Shown here: positions 35,114 through 44,098 of the stretch, piece after piece
Layout of the letters: every line of letters begins with the position of its first letter
How positions within the stretch are numbered: position 1 is the first letter of the stretch
Assembly: GCA_015060165.1 (NCBI GenBank)
Contig: SUZC01000014.1
Span: 1 to 53,642 of the forward strand
Reading direction: 5' to 3'
Length of the DNA: 53,642 bases
Source: Rikenellaceae bacterium
GTDB lineage: Bacteria > Bacteroidota > Bacteroidia > Bacteroidales > Rikenellaceae
The notes under the pieces: model-generated
What the model was told of the DNA's origin: nothing
Seen by the model: the letters and a program-made list of their open reading frames with translations, nothing else
Databases searched by the model: none
Position numbers and translations under genes: made by a program

Positions 35114-35767
35114 TTATTCGACGAATTTGATTACCTCCTTTTTGCGGGGACGGGCGTTGGGCTGCTCATCGGCATAACCTACACCTATACATAGCAGAAG
35201 TTGATATCCTTCGCTGAGTCCGAGTGATTTGAGAAATGGCTCACCTTCGGGTGTTGAGAAGAATCCGAGAGGTCCCATCATACATACGCTGCCCAATCCT
35301 AGTGACTTTGCCGAGAGTACGATATTGCCGGCCATAAGTCCGCAATCAACCTGCGTACAAGGTCCCGGTTTGTGAGCAATGAAGATTACAGCTGGGGCAT
35401 TGCGAAACATATTTTTGAAGGCTGGGTCGGCAAACTGCTTCGCCATAGGAGAATCAGCCTTAATACTCTTTTTATAAGCGGCTGTAGCGTTATCGAGCCA
35501 CTCCTTTGAATCAACAATTCTTACCTCCCACTGCTGGGCATTCATTCCATTGGGAGCGTTGATTCCGCACTCGGCGATCTGTTGTAAAACTTCGCGAGGT
35601 ACGGCCTGCTCTTTATATACTCGAATGCTTCGACGCGATAGGATGGTCTCGATAATAGGATTTGTCGGCTCTTGTTGTGTGGAGTTGGCCTGTTGAGTGC
35701 TATCGGTTGTGCTGCATGATGTTGCCAGTATCGCAATGGCCATAATTGATAATATAAAATGCTTCAT
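35114..35767 (-). CDS. Nitroreductase-family lipoprotein
   Basis: Of 217 residues, a lipoprotein signal (MKHFILSIMAIAILATSC, Cys18) and a Ser/Thr/Gln-rich linker precede a nitroreductase domain from about residue 38: ILSRRSIRVYKEQAVPREVL (FMN contact region), APNGMNAQQWEVRIV and LGLGSVCMMGPLG. FMN enzymes of this family are normally cytosolic, so a lipid-anchored, exported form is unusual. It is the first gene of a run with the sulfatase (20-base gap) and maturase. Confidence 0.87.
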   Translation of the reverse strand: MKHFILSIMAIAILATSCSTTDSTQQANSTQQEPTNPIIETILSRRSIRVYKEQAVPREVLQQIAECGINAPNGMNAQQWEVRIVDSKEWLDNATAAYKKSIKADSPMAKQFADPAFKNMFRNAPAVIFIAHKPGPCTQVDCGLMAGNIVLSAKSLGLGSVCMMGPLGFFSTPEGEPFLKSLGLSEGYQLLLCIGVGYADEQPNARPRKKEVIKFVE

Positions 35768-35812
35768 AGTTGAAAATTTTAAACCATAGTGAATAGCTTA
35801 TTACACTAATTA

Positions 35813-35820
35813 CAAATGTA
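35813..35820 (-). promoter_or_regulatory. Promoter -7 box of the nitroreductase-sulfatase-maturase operon
   Basis: CAAATGTA reads TACATTTG on the minus strand. A possible -33 CAA at 35837-35839 gives only a 16-base spacer and lies in the LuxR-gene terminator. Confidence 0.5.
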
Positions 35821-35821
35821 C

Positions 35822-35859
35822 AAAAAAAATCGGATACAACACTATGTTTACATCCGATT
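35822..35859 (-). terminator. Terminator of the LuxR-type regulator gene
   Basis: On the minus strand AATCGGAT (35859-35852) pairs with ATCCGATT (35835-35828), with further AACA/TGTT pairing inside, followed by eight T. Confidence 0.88.
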
Positions 35860-35889
35860 ATTATCATAGAATTAATTCGATTCTGCTAA

Positions 35890-36495
35890 TTACAGCTCGC
35901 GTACATCGACAATGCCGTTCATTACAGCGTAGATAGTTAGTCGTCCCACCGATTTCGAACCAATCTTTTCGCTGATGTTACGACGGTGGAAGATAACTGT
36001 TGGGGTTGAGATGTTGAGCATATCGGCAATCTCTTTGTTGATGTAACCCTTGACAATGAGCGAGAGTACATCTTTCTCGCGTTGAGAGAGTAATTCAACT
36101 TCTTCGGGCTTGGAGTGCAGGGCTATACCGTGTGCGTGGTGTGCTGCATTGTGAATCATAAGAAATGCCTTTATTAGCTCTCGTTCAGGACATTGTATAT
36201 CTACCGTGCGGAATATTGCTGGAATATTGTTTTGCTTACCCTCGGTCAGAACAATGCATCGACGTGCAAGTGGCTCAAAGAATTCTATGTTTTGTTCAAA
36301 CACCTCATATGCCACAAAATATAGGAATGTGGCGTGCGGATTATCCTCCTGCATATCCTTTGCTGAGTTGTAGGTGGCAATCTCCACTCCGTGCGTTGCG
36401 CCCATAAAGGGGGCAATATCTGACAGAATGGTTCGCATCGCCATACAGCATAGCGAATTGGGGTGAATAACTGCTATTTTGGGTGTTGGATTCAT
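35890..36495 (-). CDS. LuxR-family orphan transcription regulator with degenerate receiver
   Basis: The 201-residue protein, from the ATG at 36495, has a C-terminal LuxR/FixJ helix-turn-helix (about 136-192: LSQREKDVLSLIVKGYINKE, then VIFHRRNISEKIG). The N-terminal half resembles a response-regulator receiver, but the usual acidic pocket is replaced by HPNS and no phosphoacceptor Asp stands where expected (TFLYFVAY). No kinase is nearby. It is divergent from the TonB receptor, which it may control. Confidence 0.85.
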   Translation of the reverse strand: MNPTPKIAVIHPNSLCCMAMRTILSDIAPFMGATHGVEIATYNSAKDMQEDNPHATFLYFVAYEVFEQNIEFFEPLARRCIVLTEGKQNNIPAIFRTVDIQCPERELIKAFLMIHNAAHHAHGIALHSKPEEVELLSQREKDVLSLIVKGYINKEIADMLNISTPTVIFHRRNISEKIGSKSVGRLTIYAVMNGIVDVREL

Positions 36496-36502
36496 ACTTT
36501 TG

Positions 36503-36510
36503 CAAAGATA
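36503..36510 (-). promoter_or_regulatory. Promoter -7 box of the LuxR-type gene
   Basis: CAAAGATA reads TATCTTTG on the minus strand and ends only 7 bases before the ATG, suggesting a leaderless mRNA. No -33 element at the normal distance was found. Confidence 0.5.
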
Positions 36511-36552
36511 CAATAATTTATGACAACGAAAAACTCTCATAAGTGATAGTTG

Positions 36553-36580
36553 TTGTGAGTTTATAGTATTGTTACCTTTG
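36553..36580 (+). promoter_or_regulatory. Promoter of the TonB-dependent receptor gene
   Basis: TACCTTTG at 36573-36580 with TTG at 36553-36555; the 17-base spacer is a little short. The leader would be about 20 bases. Confidence 0.6.
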
Positions 36581-36606
36581 CAACATAGAATTTAATTAAA
36601 ATTGTA

Positions 36607-38967
36607 ATGCATCGTTATATGAGAAGAATTTTTACTATTCTGTCTATATTGACTTTTGTATGTGGAACTCTGGCTGTCTCGTCGGCGTCTGCATCATCGA
36701 CGAAAAGTGTTTCAGGCAAAGGTGTAATATCTACTATCGAGGCCGATACTCTTGGCCTGCGCGAGATTGACGAAGTCGGGGTAGTGGCACGTATGCCCAA
36801 ACAGCATTTCGGTCTGCGTAAGCAAGCTATTTCATCGACCGTTATAACATCTTCAATTCTTGCTGGTGAGCATATCACATCGGTAAAAGATTTGTCGGCA
36901 ATTGCTCCTAACTTCTATCAGCCAGATTATGGCTCGAAGATGACTTCGTCGATATACGTGCGAGGTTTTGGTGCACGAATCGACCAGCCAATTATCGGTA
37001 TGACTGTCGACGGAGTGCCATACCTTAATAAAAACAATTACGATTTCGATATGTTGGACATAGCTCGTGTAGAACTTTTGCGTGGCCCGCAGAGTACACT
37101 CTATGGTCGTAATACGATGGGTGGACAGATGAATATATATTCTCTCTCTCCGCTCGATTATCAGGGTGTTCGTGCATCGGCCGAGTATGGATCGGGTAAC
37201 ACTATGCGTGGCAAGGTATCATATTATGGGAAGTCGGCGAGTGGTAAGTTCGCCTATTCAGTAGCGGGTTACTATAACCGTACCGATGGATTCTTCGATA
37301 ACGAATTCGACGGCAGCAATGTTGATTGGGGAGAGGCCAGCGGTGGCCGTGTACGTACAATCTGGCAGTTGGGTCAAGGTTGGGAGATTGATAATGTGGT
37401 CTCTGTGGGATATAATGACGAGGGTGGTTATGCTTATGCGTTGTATGATGCCGAGAACGATGTTGTTGGAGATGTAAACTACAATTCTCCAAGCGGGTAT
37501 ATGCGCCTGAACGTTAGTGACGGATTGAATATTTCGTATACGGGCGATAAATATAAGTTTACGTCAACAACAAGCTATCAATATATGTCAGACAAGATGC
37601 GTATGGATAATGATCTTACCCCTGCATCTATCTTTACGCTTGTTCAGCAGCAGCGTGAGCACGCTGTGACTCAGGATTTTGTATTGCGCACTAATGACTC
37701 TTCACGCCGATGGCAGTGGGTGACTGGAGCATATGGATTCTATAAGAGTATCGATATGAGTGCTCCTGTTGATATTTTGAGTGACGGTATAAGTGGTCTG
37801 ATATTGGGTAATATGCCCGATATGTTGAAGAATTTGATTAAGTTCGATCGTGATGCATTGCGCGTAGATAGTAATTTTGATATTCCAACTTATGGCTTGG
37901 CGCTCTATCACGAGTCTTCGCTTACTGCTGGCGAGCGTTGGCGTTTTACCGCAGGTCTGCGTTTGGACTACGAGGCATCGAAGATGAAATACGATAACTA
38001 TTCGGAGTTGGGTTATAAAATGGGTTCTATGCGTCCGGGTATGCCCGAGATGATTCCCGATTTTCGCGTGGTTAGCGTACCATTCAAGGGCGAGGAGAAA
38101 CTCGATTATTTGGAACTTCTGCCCAAGTTTGCGGTTAACTTCACAACGGGCGTGGGCGATTTGTATGCAACTGTCACACGTGGATACAAAGCCGGTGGAT
38201 TCAATACACAAATTTTCTCGGATATCCTGCAAAATAAATTCAAGGGTGCTCTTATGGACGATGCTATGGCCGCAATGGGCCGTCCAGCTACCCCCTCTGA
38301 GCCTTCGCCCTACGATGCCGCATCGGTTACCACTTACGATCCCGAATATAGCTGGAACTATGAGTTGGGTGGCCACTTGATGTTTGCTGAGGGTCGTTTG
38401 GCGATGGATTTTGCGGCTTTCTGGATTGAGTGTCGCGATCAGCAGCTTACAGTATTCCCCGAGGGATTGACTACGGGTCGTATGATGTCGAATGCTGGTA
38501 AGTCGCGCAGCCGCGGAGCAGAGCTATCGCTCACTTGGCGTGCCGTTGAAGGCTTGTCTATTATGGGAAATTATGGATATACTAACGCTAAGTTTGTGGA
38601 ATTCTCTGACGGTGTGAACGATTATGCGGAGAATTATCTGCCCTATGCTCCGCAGCACACCGCATCGCTGGCGGTATCGTATCGCTGGAATATAAACCGT
38701 AAGTTGTTGGATGCGCTTACATTGAACTGCTCTTGGCAGGGTTTGGGTAAGATATATTGGAACGAGGAGAATACTCTCTCGCAAGATTTCTACTCTCAGC
38801 TCAATGCTTCAGTAGAGTTGCAGAAGGGTCCCGTATCGCTTACCTTCTGGGGCCGTAACTTGACCGACACTGATTTCTATACATTCTACTTCAAGTCGAT
38901 GAACAACAACTTCTACAATCATGGCAAGCCTTGCCGTATGGGAGTGACCTTGAGTTTTGTGATGTAA
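36607..38967 (+). CDS. TonB-dependent outer-membrane receptor
   Basis: The 786-residue protein has a signal peptide (about 1-29), a short TonB-box-like segment near 40-50 and a plug domain (TVDGVPYLNKNN, VELLRGPQSTLYGRNTMGG), followed by a 22-strand barrel with many alternating aromatic strands. It ends RMGVTLSFVM rather than the usual terminal Phe. No SusD partner and no carboxypeptidase-like N-domain are present, so it is of the FhuA/BtuB rather than SusC type; iron, haem or vitamin transport is possible. Substrate unknown. Confidence 0.92.
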   Translation: MHRYMRRIFTILSILTFVCGTLAVSSASASSTKSVSGKGVISTIEADTLGLREIDEVGVVARMPKQHFGLRKQAISSTVITSSILAGEHITSVKDLSAIAPNFYQPDYGSKMTSSIYVRGFGARIDQPIIGMTVDGVPYLNKNNYDFDMLDIARVELLRGPQSTLYGRNTMGGQMNIYSLSPLDYQGVRASAEYGSGNTMRGKVSYYGKSASGKFAYSVAGYYNRTDGFFDNEFDGSNVDWGEASGGRVRTIWQLGQGWEIDNVVSVGYNDEGGYAYALYDAENDVVGDVNYNSPSGYMRLNVSDGLNISYTGDKYKFTSTTSYQYMSDKMRMDNDLTPASIFTLVQQQREHAVTQDFVLRTNDSSRRWQWVTGAYGFYKSIDMSAPVDILSDGISGLILGNMPDMLKNLIKFDRDALRVDSNFDIPTYGLALYHESSLTAGERWRFTAGLRLDYEASKMKYDNYSELGYKMGSMRPGMPEMIPDFRVVSVPFKGEEKLDYLELLPKFAVNFTTGVGDLYATVTRGYKAGGFNTQIFSDILQNKFKGALMDDAMAAMGRPATPSEPSPYDAASVTTYDPEYSWNYELGGHLMFAEGRLAMDFAAFWIECRDQQLTVFPEGLTTGRMMSNAGKSRSRGAELSLTWRAVEGLSIMGNYGYTNAKFVEFSDGVNDYAENYLPYAPQHTASLAVSYRWNINRKLLDALTLNCSWQGLGKIYWNEENTLSQDFYSQLNASVELQKGPVSLTFWGRNLTDTDFYTFYFKSMNNNFYNHGKPCRMGVTLSFVM

Positions 38968-38982
38968 TTAATCTTATTGCAT

Positions 38983-39025
38983 AGGTTGTGAGCCTGCCAG
39001 GATTTGGTGGGCTCACCTTTTTTTT
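38983..39025 (+). terminator. Terminator after the TonB receptor gene
   Basis: AGGTTGTGAGCC (from 38983) pairs with GGCTCACCT (to 39018) with one bulged T, followed by eight T. The loop carries the -33 element of the next gene. Confidence 0.88.
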
Positions 39026-39034
39026 ATAAATTTG
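39004..39034 (+). promoter_or_regulatory. Promoter of the glycerophosphodiesterase gene, inside the preceding terminator
   Basis: TTG at 39004-39006, a 20-base spacer and TAAATTTG at 39027-39034. The -33 element lies in the terminator loop and the -7 box just after the T tract. Confidence 0.68.
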
Positions 39035-39068
39035 GGTGAAAGGAAATATATAAATAGATTGATGTAGA

Positions 39069-39971
39069 ATGAGAGAGATCAAGTTTTTTCTGCTTTTAGG
39101 TATGGCGTCATTGCTAATATCGTGTGGCGACCAGATTGGTTCAGTCGAAAGGGTGTTGGCCGATCAGGCCGATGCTAATTCCAAAGAGGTTTTGGTTATT
39201 GCTCATCGTGGCGATTGGCGTGGTGCACCCGAAAATTCATTGCAGGGATTTAATAATTGTATATCGTATGGTGTCGATATGATAGAATTGGATGTCCGCC
39301 AGACCAAAGATGGCGAATTGGTCGTTATGCACGATGCTACGGTAGATCGCACAACCAACGGCAAGGGGCAGGTGAGTGACCTTACGTTGGCCGAATTGCG
39401 AGAGTTGAGGTTGCGTAACGGTTTGGGTCGAGTAACGACCTTGAAGATTCCTACATTCGAGGAGGCTTTGCTATTGTGTAAGGATAAGGTGGTGATTCAT
39501 CTCGATAAGGGTTACGATCTTTTTCGAGAGGTATATGCTCTGACTGAAAAGACAGGAACTACACATCAAGTAATGTTCAAAACAAGCCACCATCCCGACA
39601 GAGTACGTCGTGATTATGGAGATATTATTACGAAGGTGCCGTATGTCCCCGTTGTAACTTTCGGCGGTAAGGGCATAGCCGAGGTTATTGATGGCCACAT
39701 CGAGTTGGGTGCTGTGGCTATGGAGTTTGTATTTTCGAAGGTGACTCCTGAGGTGCTGGAGCAGATGGAGCGTGTGCGTGCTGCCGGTGTAAAGGTGTGT
39801 GTCGGTTCGATGTGGCCCTCGGCCGATGGCGGATATGATGATGACAGAGCTGTCGAAGAGGGAGCCGATAAGATTTGGGGATGGATCGTGCGTAATGGCG
39901 GCTCGCAGATTATGACAGATCGTCCTTTCGAGTTGATGGATTATCTGCGCCAGAGTGGCCGGCACCGATAG
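39069..39971 (+). CDS. Glycerophosphodiester phosphodiesterase lipoprotein
   Basis: The 300-residue protein has a lipobox (LLISC, Cys19) and a GDPD domain with the catalytic pattern HRGDWRGAPENS (H46, R47), ELDV (E73, D75) and VVMHDATVDRTTNGKG (H88). It would cleave glycerophosphodiesters into glycerol-3-phosphate and an alcohol on the periplasmic side. It stands alone with its own promoter and terminator. Confidence 0.93.
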   Translation: MREIKFFLLLGMASLLISCGDQIGSVERVLADQADANSKEVLVIAHRGDWRGAPENSLQGFNNCISYGVDMIELDVRQTKDGELVVMHDATVDRTTNGKGQVSDLTLAELRELRLRNGLGRVTTLKIPTFEEALLLCKDKVVIHLDKGYDLFREVYALTEKTGTTHQVMFKTSHHPDRVRRDYGDIITKVPYVPVVTFGGKGIAEVIDGHIELGAVAMEFVFSKVTPEVLEQMERVRAAGVKVCVGSMWPSADGGYDDDRAVEEGADKIWGWIVRNGGSQIMTDRPFELMDYLRQSGRHR

Positions 39972-39990
39972 TTGAACTTTATAACAATTA

Positions 39991-40026
39991 AAAACCCGCA
40001 CTTTGGATTGCCAAAGCGCGGGTTTT
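39991..40026. terminator. Bidirectional terminator between GDPD and oxidoreductase genes
   Basis: AAAACCCGCACTTTGG (39991-40006) pairs with CCAAAGCGCGGGTTTT (40011-40026) with one mismatch; A/T runs on both sides serve the converging genes. Confidence 0.93.
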
Positions 40027-40048
40027 ATTTATCCTATATTGTTGGATA

Positions 40049-41365
40049 TTAACCCAAAGTATAAGGCTTACGATACTCGTAGTGGAGCAACTTAGTAGCC
40101 TCAGGATCGTTAACGAACTTCTGTACGATAGGATTCCACTTAACAGTGCGCTTCAAATCGTAAGCTACGTTACCCAAGTTACATACTGTGCAAGAGCTGT
40201 GACCAACCTCAACAGGAACAACTGGATCGCGACGTGAACGGATGCAATCGATGAAGTTCTTGTAGTGTGCGATGTTAGTCTCATATACAGCGTTCTCCCT
40301 TACGCTCTTATCGGGCAACAATTCGGGTGAAGATGCCAAGTACTCACCACGGCATACCTGAATCCAACCATTCTCACCGTAAATCTTGATGCCCTTCTTC
40401 TCTCCGTCAAACTTCTGCTGAGTCATCTCGATACCATTGTCGTAACGATATGTCAAGCAGTCATATGGACTTGATTCAGGAGCCATGATTTCAACTGGAC
40501 CTGAACCGTCCTTGCCGATTGCCCACTGACCGATGTCGAACATGTGAGCACCCCAGTCTGTGGTGAAACCACCACCCAAACCGTGATACCAACGCCATGC
40601 ACCCCAGCACTCATCGCGACCATTCTTGTCCAAAAGTGGGTTCAACTCGTGGTTGTAGTGCCAAGTGTCAGCCAAAGGACCGAGCCACTTATCCCAATCC
40701 AAACCTGCGGGAACCTCCTGCTTAGGAAGAGTGTAAGGAGCTGGGCCATCACCTACGTGAGACTTCATCAATGATACCTTACCGAGCAAGCCCTCGCGAA
40801 CTACGTTAGCTGCGTGCTTGAACTCAGAGAGTGAACGCTGCATGCTACCTACCTGCAATACGCGGTTGTTCTCACGAACAGCCTTTACAAGCTGCTGACC
40901 CTCGTAGATTGTGAAAGTAAGAGGCTTCTCCAAGTAAACATCCTTACCAGCCTTACAAGCGTCGATAGCCATGATTGCGTGCCAGTGGTCGGGAGTAGCG
41001 ATTACAACTGCGTCGATGTCGGGACGAGCCAAAATCTCCTGATAGTCGATGTAGATATCGAGCTTATTTTTGATACCTTTGTCAGCGTAATATTTGTTTA
41101 CACGCTGCTCGAAACGGTTACGCTTGATGTCATAAACATCAGCACCAGCAACTACACGTACCTCATCAAGAGAGATGAAACCATTCATAAGGTTGATAGC
41201 CTGCTGACCCAAACCGATGAAACCGATGTTGATCTTGTCGTTAGCGTCGCCCTTCTTAGCCTTCTTAGGAGCGTTAGCTGCTGAAAGAGAGCGAGGTACG
41301 ATCAAAGTAGACGCTGCTCCAAGTGCCGAGTAGCGAATGAAATCCAAACGTGATAATTTGCTCAT
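40049..41365 (-). CDS. Gfo/Idh/MocA-family oxidoreductase with export signal
   Basis: Of 438 residues, the N-terminal segment MSKLSRLDFIRYSALGAAST resembles a degenerate Tat signal without the RR pair. A Rossmann fold follows (GFIGLGQQ, 48-55), then the EKPL motif (146-149) and a C-terminal Gfo/Idh domain with WGAWRWYHGLGGGFTTDWGA. Such proteins are usually NAD(P)-dependent sugar or inositol dehydrogenases, and a number of Bacteroidota members are glycoside-processing enzymes. Substrate unknown. It is alone in its transcription unit. Confidence 0.88.
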   Translation of the reverse strand: MSKLSRLDFIRYSALGAASTLIVPRSLSAANAPKKAKKGDANDKINIGFIGLGQQAINLMNGFISLDEVRVVAGADVYDIKRNRFEQRVNKYYADKGIKNKLDIYIDYQEILARPDIDAVVIATPDHWHAIMAIDACKAGKDVYLEKPLTFTIYEGQQLVKAVRENNRVLQVGSMQRSLSEFKHAANVVREGLLGKVSLMKSHVGDGPAPYTLPKQEVPAGLDWDKWLGPLADTWHYNHELNPLLDKNGRDECWGAWRWYHGLGGGFTTDWGAHMFDIGQWAIGKDGSGPVEIMAPESSPYDCLTYRYDNGIEMTQQKFDGEKKGIKIYGENGWIQVCRGEYLASSPELLPDKSVRENAVYETNIAHYKNFIDCIRSRRDPVVPVEVGHSSCTVCNLGNVAYDLKRTVKWNPIVQKFVNDPEATKLLHYEYRKPYTLG

Positions 41366-41486
41366 AACGTTGTTGTTTTATAAGTTAGTAATTGAATTGT
41401 TTTCGTTTAATTTTCCAAATTAGTGTAAAATTACTAAAAAAATATAATCTGACAAACCTTTTCTGCGATTTTTTGCCCTAAGTTGT

Positions 41487-41524
41487 CAAAAAAAAGAGTG
41501 GCCATTCGATGAAGAATGCCACCC
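41487..41524 (-). terminator. Terminator of the envelope-biogenesis run
   Basis: On the minus strand GTGGCATTC (41522-41514) pairs with GAATGGCCAC (41507-41498) with one bulged C, followed by a run of eight T (41495-41488). Confidence 0.85.
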
Positions 41525-41557
41525 TTTGGTCGAATTATCTATATTTTCATGTATTGT

Positions 41558-44077
41558 CTATCGTTCACGAGTGTTTCGCCACTCGATAATCTCAGGCGAT
41601 AGTTCATCCTCTCTATCGTACCATACTCCATCGCGCATAAGTTGTTCTTTATGACGGTCCATCTTCTCTACAATTGAGAAGCGTGGGCGTTGGCGTGTAG
41701 AACGCTCATCGCGCATAGTGGGACGAATTGTGCGATCGAATATCGTTTCGCGTGTTGGACGCATTTCGGGCACCCATTTAAATCCGGGCAGACGTCGCTC
41801 CTGCGTAGCAGGCACCTGGTCAATAGGGTAGAACTTGAATGGAATATCGTTGCGGTAGGTGACGCCAACAAGCTGCTTGTCTTCTAAGAAGAATGATGCC
41901 GAAGCACTCTCCAAGTAGACCATTTCGGTTACTACCTTCGATCCCTCCTCCTCAGTGTTGAAGAATATTGTCTGCACATTGCCCGTAACATCGTTCTGAT
42001 AAATCTCGTTGTTGCGGAACAGGGCCGTCATACTCTTACCTGTAATCTGGTTGTAGTATGCAGTATCAATCTCAGACACCATAATAGGTTCTTCGAGGAA
42101 TTCAGCTCGCTCGATTTGCTGATTACGGGTGAAGACATCAACCTGCTTTGATGCTATCTGGTTGGCGTTGTTCCACATCACAGGCCCCAGGTAAAGGTGT
42201 ATAATCGAGTCGGTAGAGTTGCTCACCATAGAGTCGCATACCATTTGAGCATCAGAGCGATACATCTTCACATTGCGATAAGCTTTGACTAGTCGATATA
42301 TACTATCGAGCTTTGCTGTATCCACTCCATTGCCCGCCATCTTTTCGGCTTCTTTTCGGGCATTCTCTTGTACGGCCTGAGATAGTTCGCTGCGCAACTT
42401 GGTGAGGCTGTCCTCCTTCATCTTGAAGGCGAGAGAGGCTGTATCCTGGCGAAGACGATTAGCCTCCACTGTCGCTAAGCTATCCAGCATATCCAAATAT
42501 GCTACGTCGCGACCTTTGGCTGCCAATTTTGCGCGTTTCTCGGCACGACGCACCGAGTCACGGGTTGCACGTTCCAATTCGCGAATGCTCATCTGTTTGA
42601 GCATAGCTGTAATCTTAGCCTGGCGAATGGCTGCGATAGAGTCCAATTTGACTTTGCGGATTGCTGCCAACTCTTTTCGCTTTGCCTCCTTTGCCTTTCG
42701 TGCCTCCTCTTTAGCTTTGGCTTTTAGCTGCTTGGGTGTGTATTGAGTGGTGTCAATTGCCATACTATCCGCTGCTATGCTGTCGCGGTTCAATGAGTCG
42801 ATAGACTCTATCTGTTCTTTGGCTGTGCCATCTGTTACCTTGTCTGCGGTGCCGGTATAGCCTTCATTATGGGAGTTTATGAATGCTGGATTATTGCCGA
42901 TGGGCGACGTAGCTTTTGGCTCACTGCCATTCATTGCTGGCGTCCTTGGCTCTTTGCCTATCGATTGTCTCATCGGATTGCGAGCCTGAATTTTACCCTC
43001 TTCGTTCTCTGCACCCTCTGTCTGCTCTTGTTGCTCGTAACGATTAATAGTGAAAAGAAGCATCGAATCGGCACGCATAAATACCGAATCACTCTGCGAT
43101 AAGTCATAGCTTACGGTAGCTGGATTTCGTGTAAGGAGGGCATTCCCCAGCTCTGACCAATATTCGGCATAGTCACCAAATGCCATCACTTTATTTTTGA
43201 AATCATCCATCTGGATATTGCCGTGAGCGATAATGTGACCATCGGTGCGGTAGTAAGCTATACTGTCGCCCCACATCTCCTGCTCCTCGGAGAGGATATA
43301 TCCATTAAGAGTGACCATATATAGATTCTGCGACTGGTCGTAGTGGCCTTCGTCGGCCGCCAGATAGTCACCATCGGCATTCCAGATTTCACTATTGGTG
43401 AAGAAGCGTGCAAATTTTGTCTCGGTGTTGTAGATTGCCGAATCACTCTTCATATCGTAGTCGGCACCGTGCATCTCAACCTGCTCCACGCAGATAATGT
43501 CGTGGCTGTCGGCGTAGTAGTAACCGCGCTGCGACTCCATGATGTCGTTGTCTTGCACCAATACACCGCCACCCGAATAGCGGCCAATCTTGTCTGCCGT
43601 ATTGAATGAGAAATTGTAGGTGTAAAGCAAGGCATCGCCATCGATTACCTTTACAATCGGGGCATATATCTCGGCCACATTGCTCACTCCGTCGTAAACA
43701 GCTGAGTCACCATAAATATATATAGAGTCTTGATTGATTATAACCTGCCCGAAGAATCCGATGCGTGAGTCACCATATCGCACCGCGCTATCGCACGAAA
43801 TTACAGCTCCGTTGTGGTGGGCTGCGAAGTTGCCGAGGAAATATACTATGCTATCTTTGTCGTTGTTGTAGGGACGTACCTCATCGGCCATTATATCAAC
43901 CTTGCGTCGTTGAGGTTTCGCTGCAACGGTGTCACGTGAGGTGGCTGATCTGCGAGCCTCCTGAAGCTCGGTGGTAGCGTTGCTGGTAGCCTCAATACGA
44001 CGAATGCCGGTCTCCTGCGCAACGAGGATACCGACAAATGCCGAGATGATTATTATGGTAGATATTAAACGACGCAC
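41558..44077 (-). CDS. OstA/LptA-like outer-membrane biogenesis protein
   Basis: The 839-residue protein has a signal peptide (MRRLISTIIIISAFVGILVA) and an N-terminal OstA/LptA-like beta-jellyroll region (about 60-340) with repeated ADEV, GDSAVYD and WGDSIAYYRTD strands, as in LPS transport proteins. A long charged, probably coiled-coil insertion (about 450-600) follows, rich in Lys, Ala, Glu and Arg. A C-terminal OstA-like part then begins near NVKMYRSDAQMVCDSMV. It starts with GTG, since no ATG is near. It follows SurA after 21 bases. Probable role in LPS or outer-membrane lipid transport. Confidence 0.8.
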   Translation of the reverse strand: MRRLISTIIIISAFVGILVAQETGIRRIEATSNATTELQEARRSATSRDTVAAKPQRRKVDIMADEVRPYNNDKDSIVYFLGNFAAHHNGAVISCDSAVRYGDSRIGFFGQVIINQDSIYIYGDSAVYDGVSNVAEIYAPIVKVIDGDALLYTYNFSFNTADKIGRYSGGGVLVQDNDIMESQRGYYYADSHDIICVEQVEMHGADYDMKSDSAIYNTETKFARFFTNSEIWNADGDYLAADEGHYDQSQNLYMVTLNGYILSEEQEMWGDSIAYYRTDGHIIAHGNIQMDDFKNKVMAFGDYAEYWSELGNALLTRNPATVSYDLSQSDSVFMRADSMLLFTINRYEQQEQTEGAENEEGKIQARNPMRQSIGKEPRTPAMNGSEPKATSPIGNNPAFINSHNEGYTGTADKVTDGTAKEQIESIDSLNRDSIAADSMAIDTTQYTPKQLKAKAKEEARKAKEAKRKELAAIRKVKLDSIAAIRQAKITAMLKQMSIRELERATRDSVRRAEKRAKLAAKGRDVAYLDMLDSLATVEANRLRQDTASLAFKMKEDSLTKLRSELSQAVQENARKEAEKMAGNGVDTAKLDSIYRLVKAYRNVKMYRSDAQMVCDSMVSNSTDSIIHLYLGPVMWNNANQIASKQVDVFTRNQQIERAEFLEEPIMVSEIDTAYYNQITGKSMTALFRNNEIYQNDVTGNVQTIFFNTEEEGSKVVTEMVYLESASASFFLEDKQLVGVTYRNDIPFKFYPIDQVPATQERRLPGFKWVPEMRPTRETIFDRTIRPTMRDERSTRQRPRFSIVEKMDRHKEQLMRDGVWYDREDELSPEIIEWRNTRER

Positions 44078-44098
44078 GTAGTGAAACGATTGCAGTTG

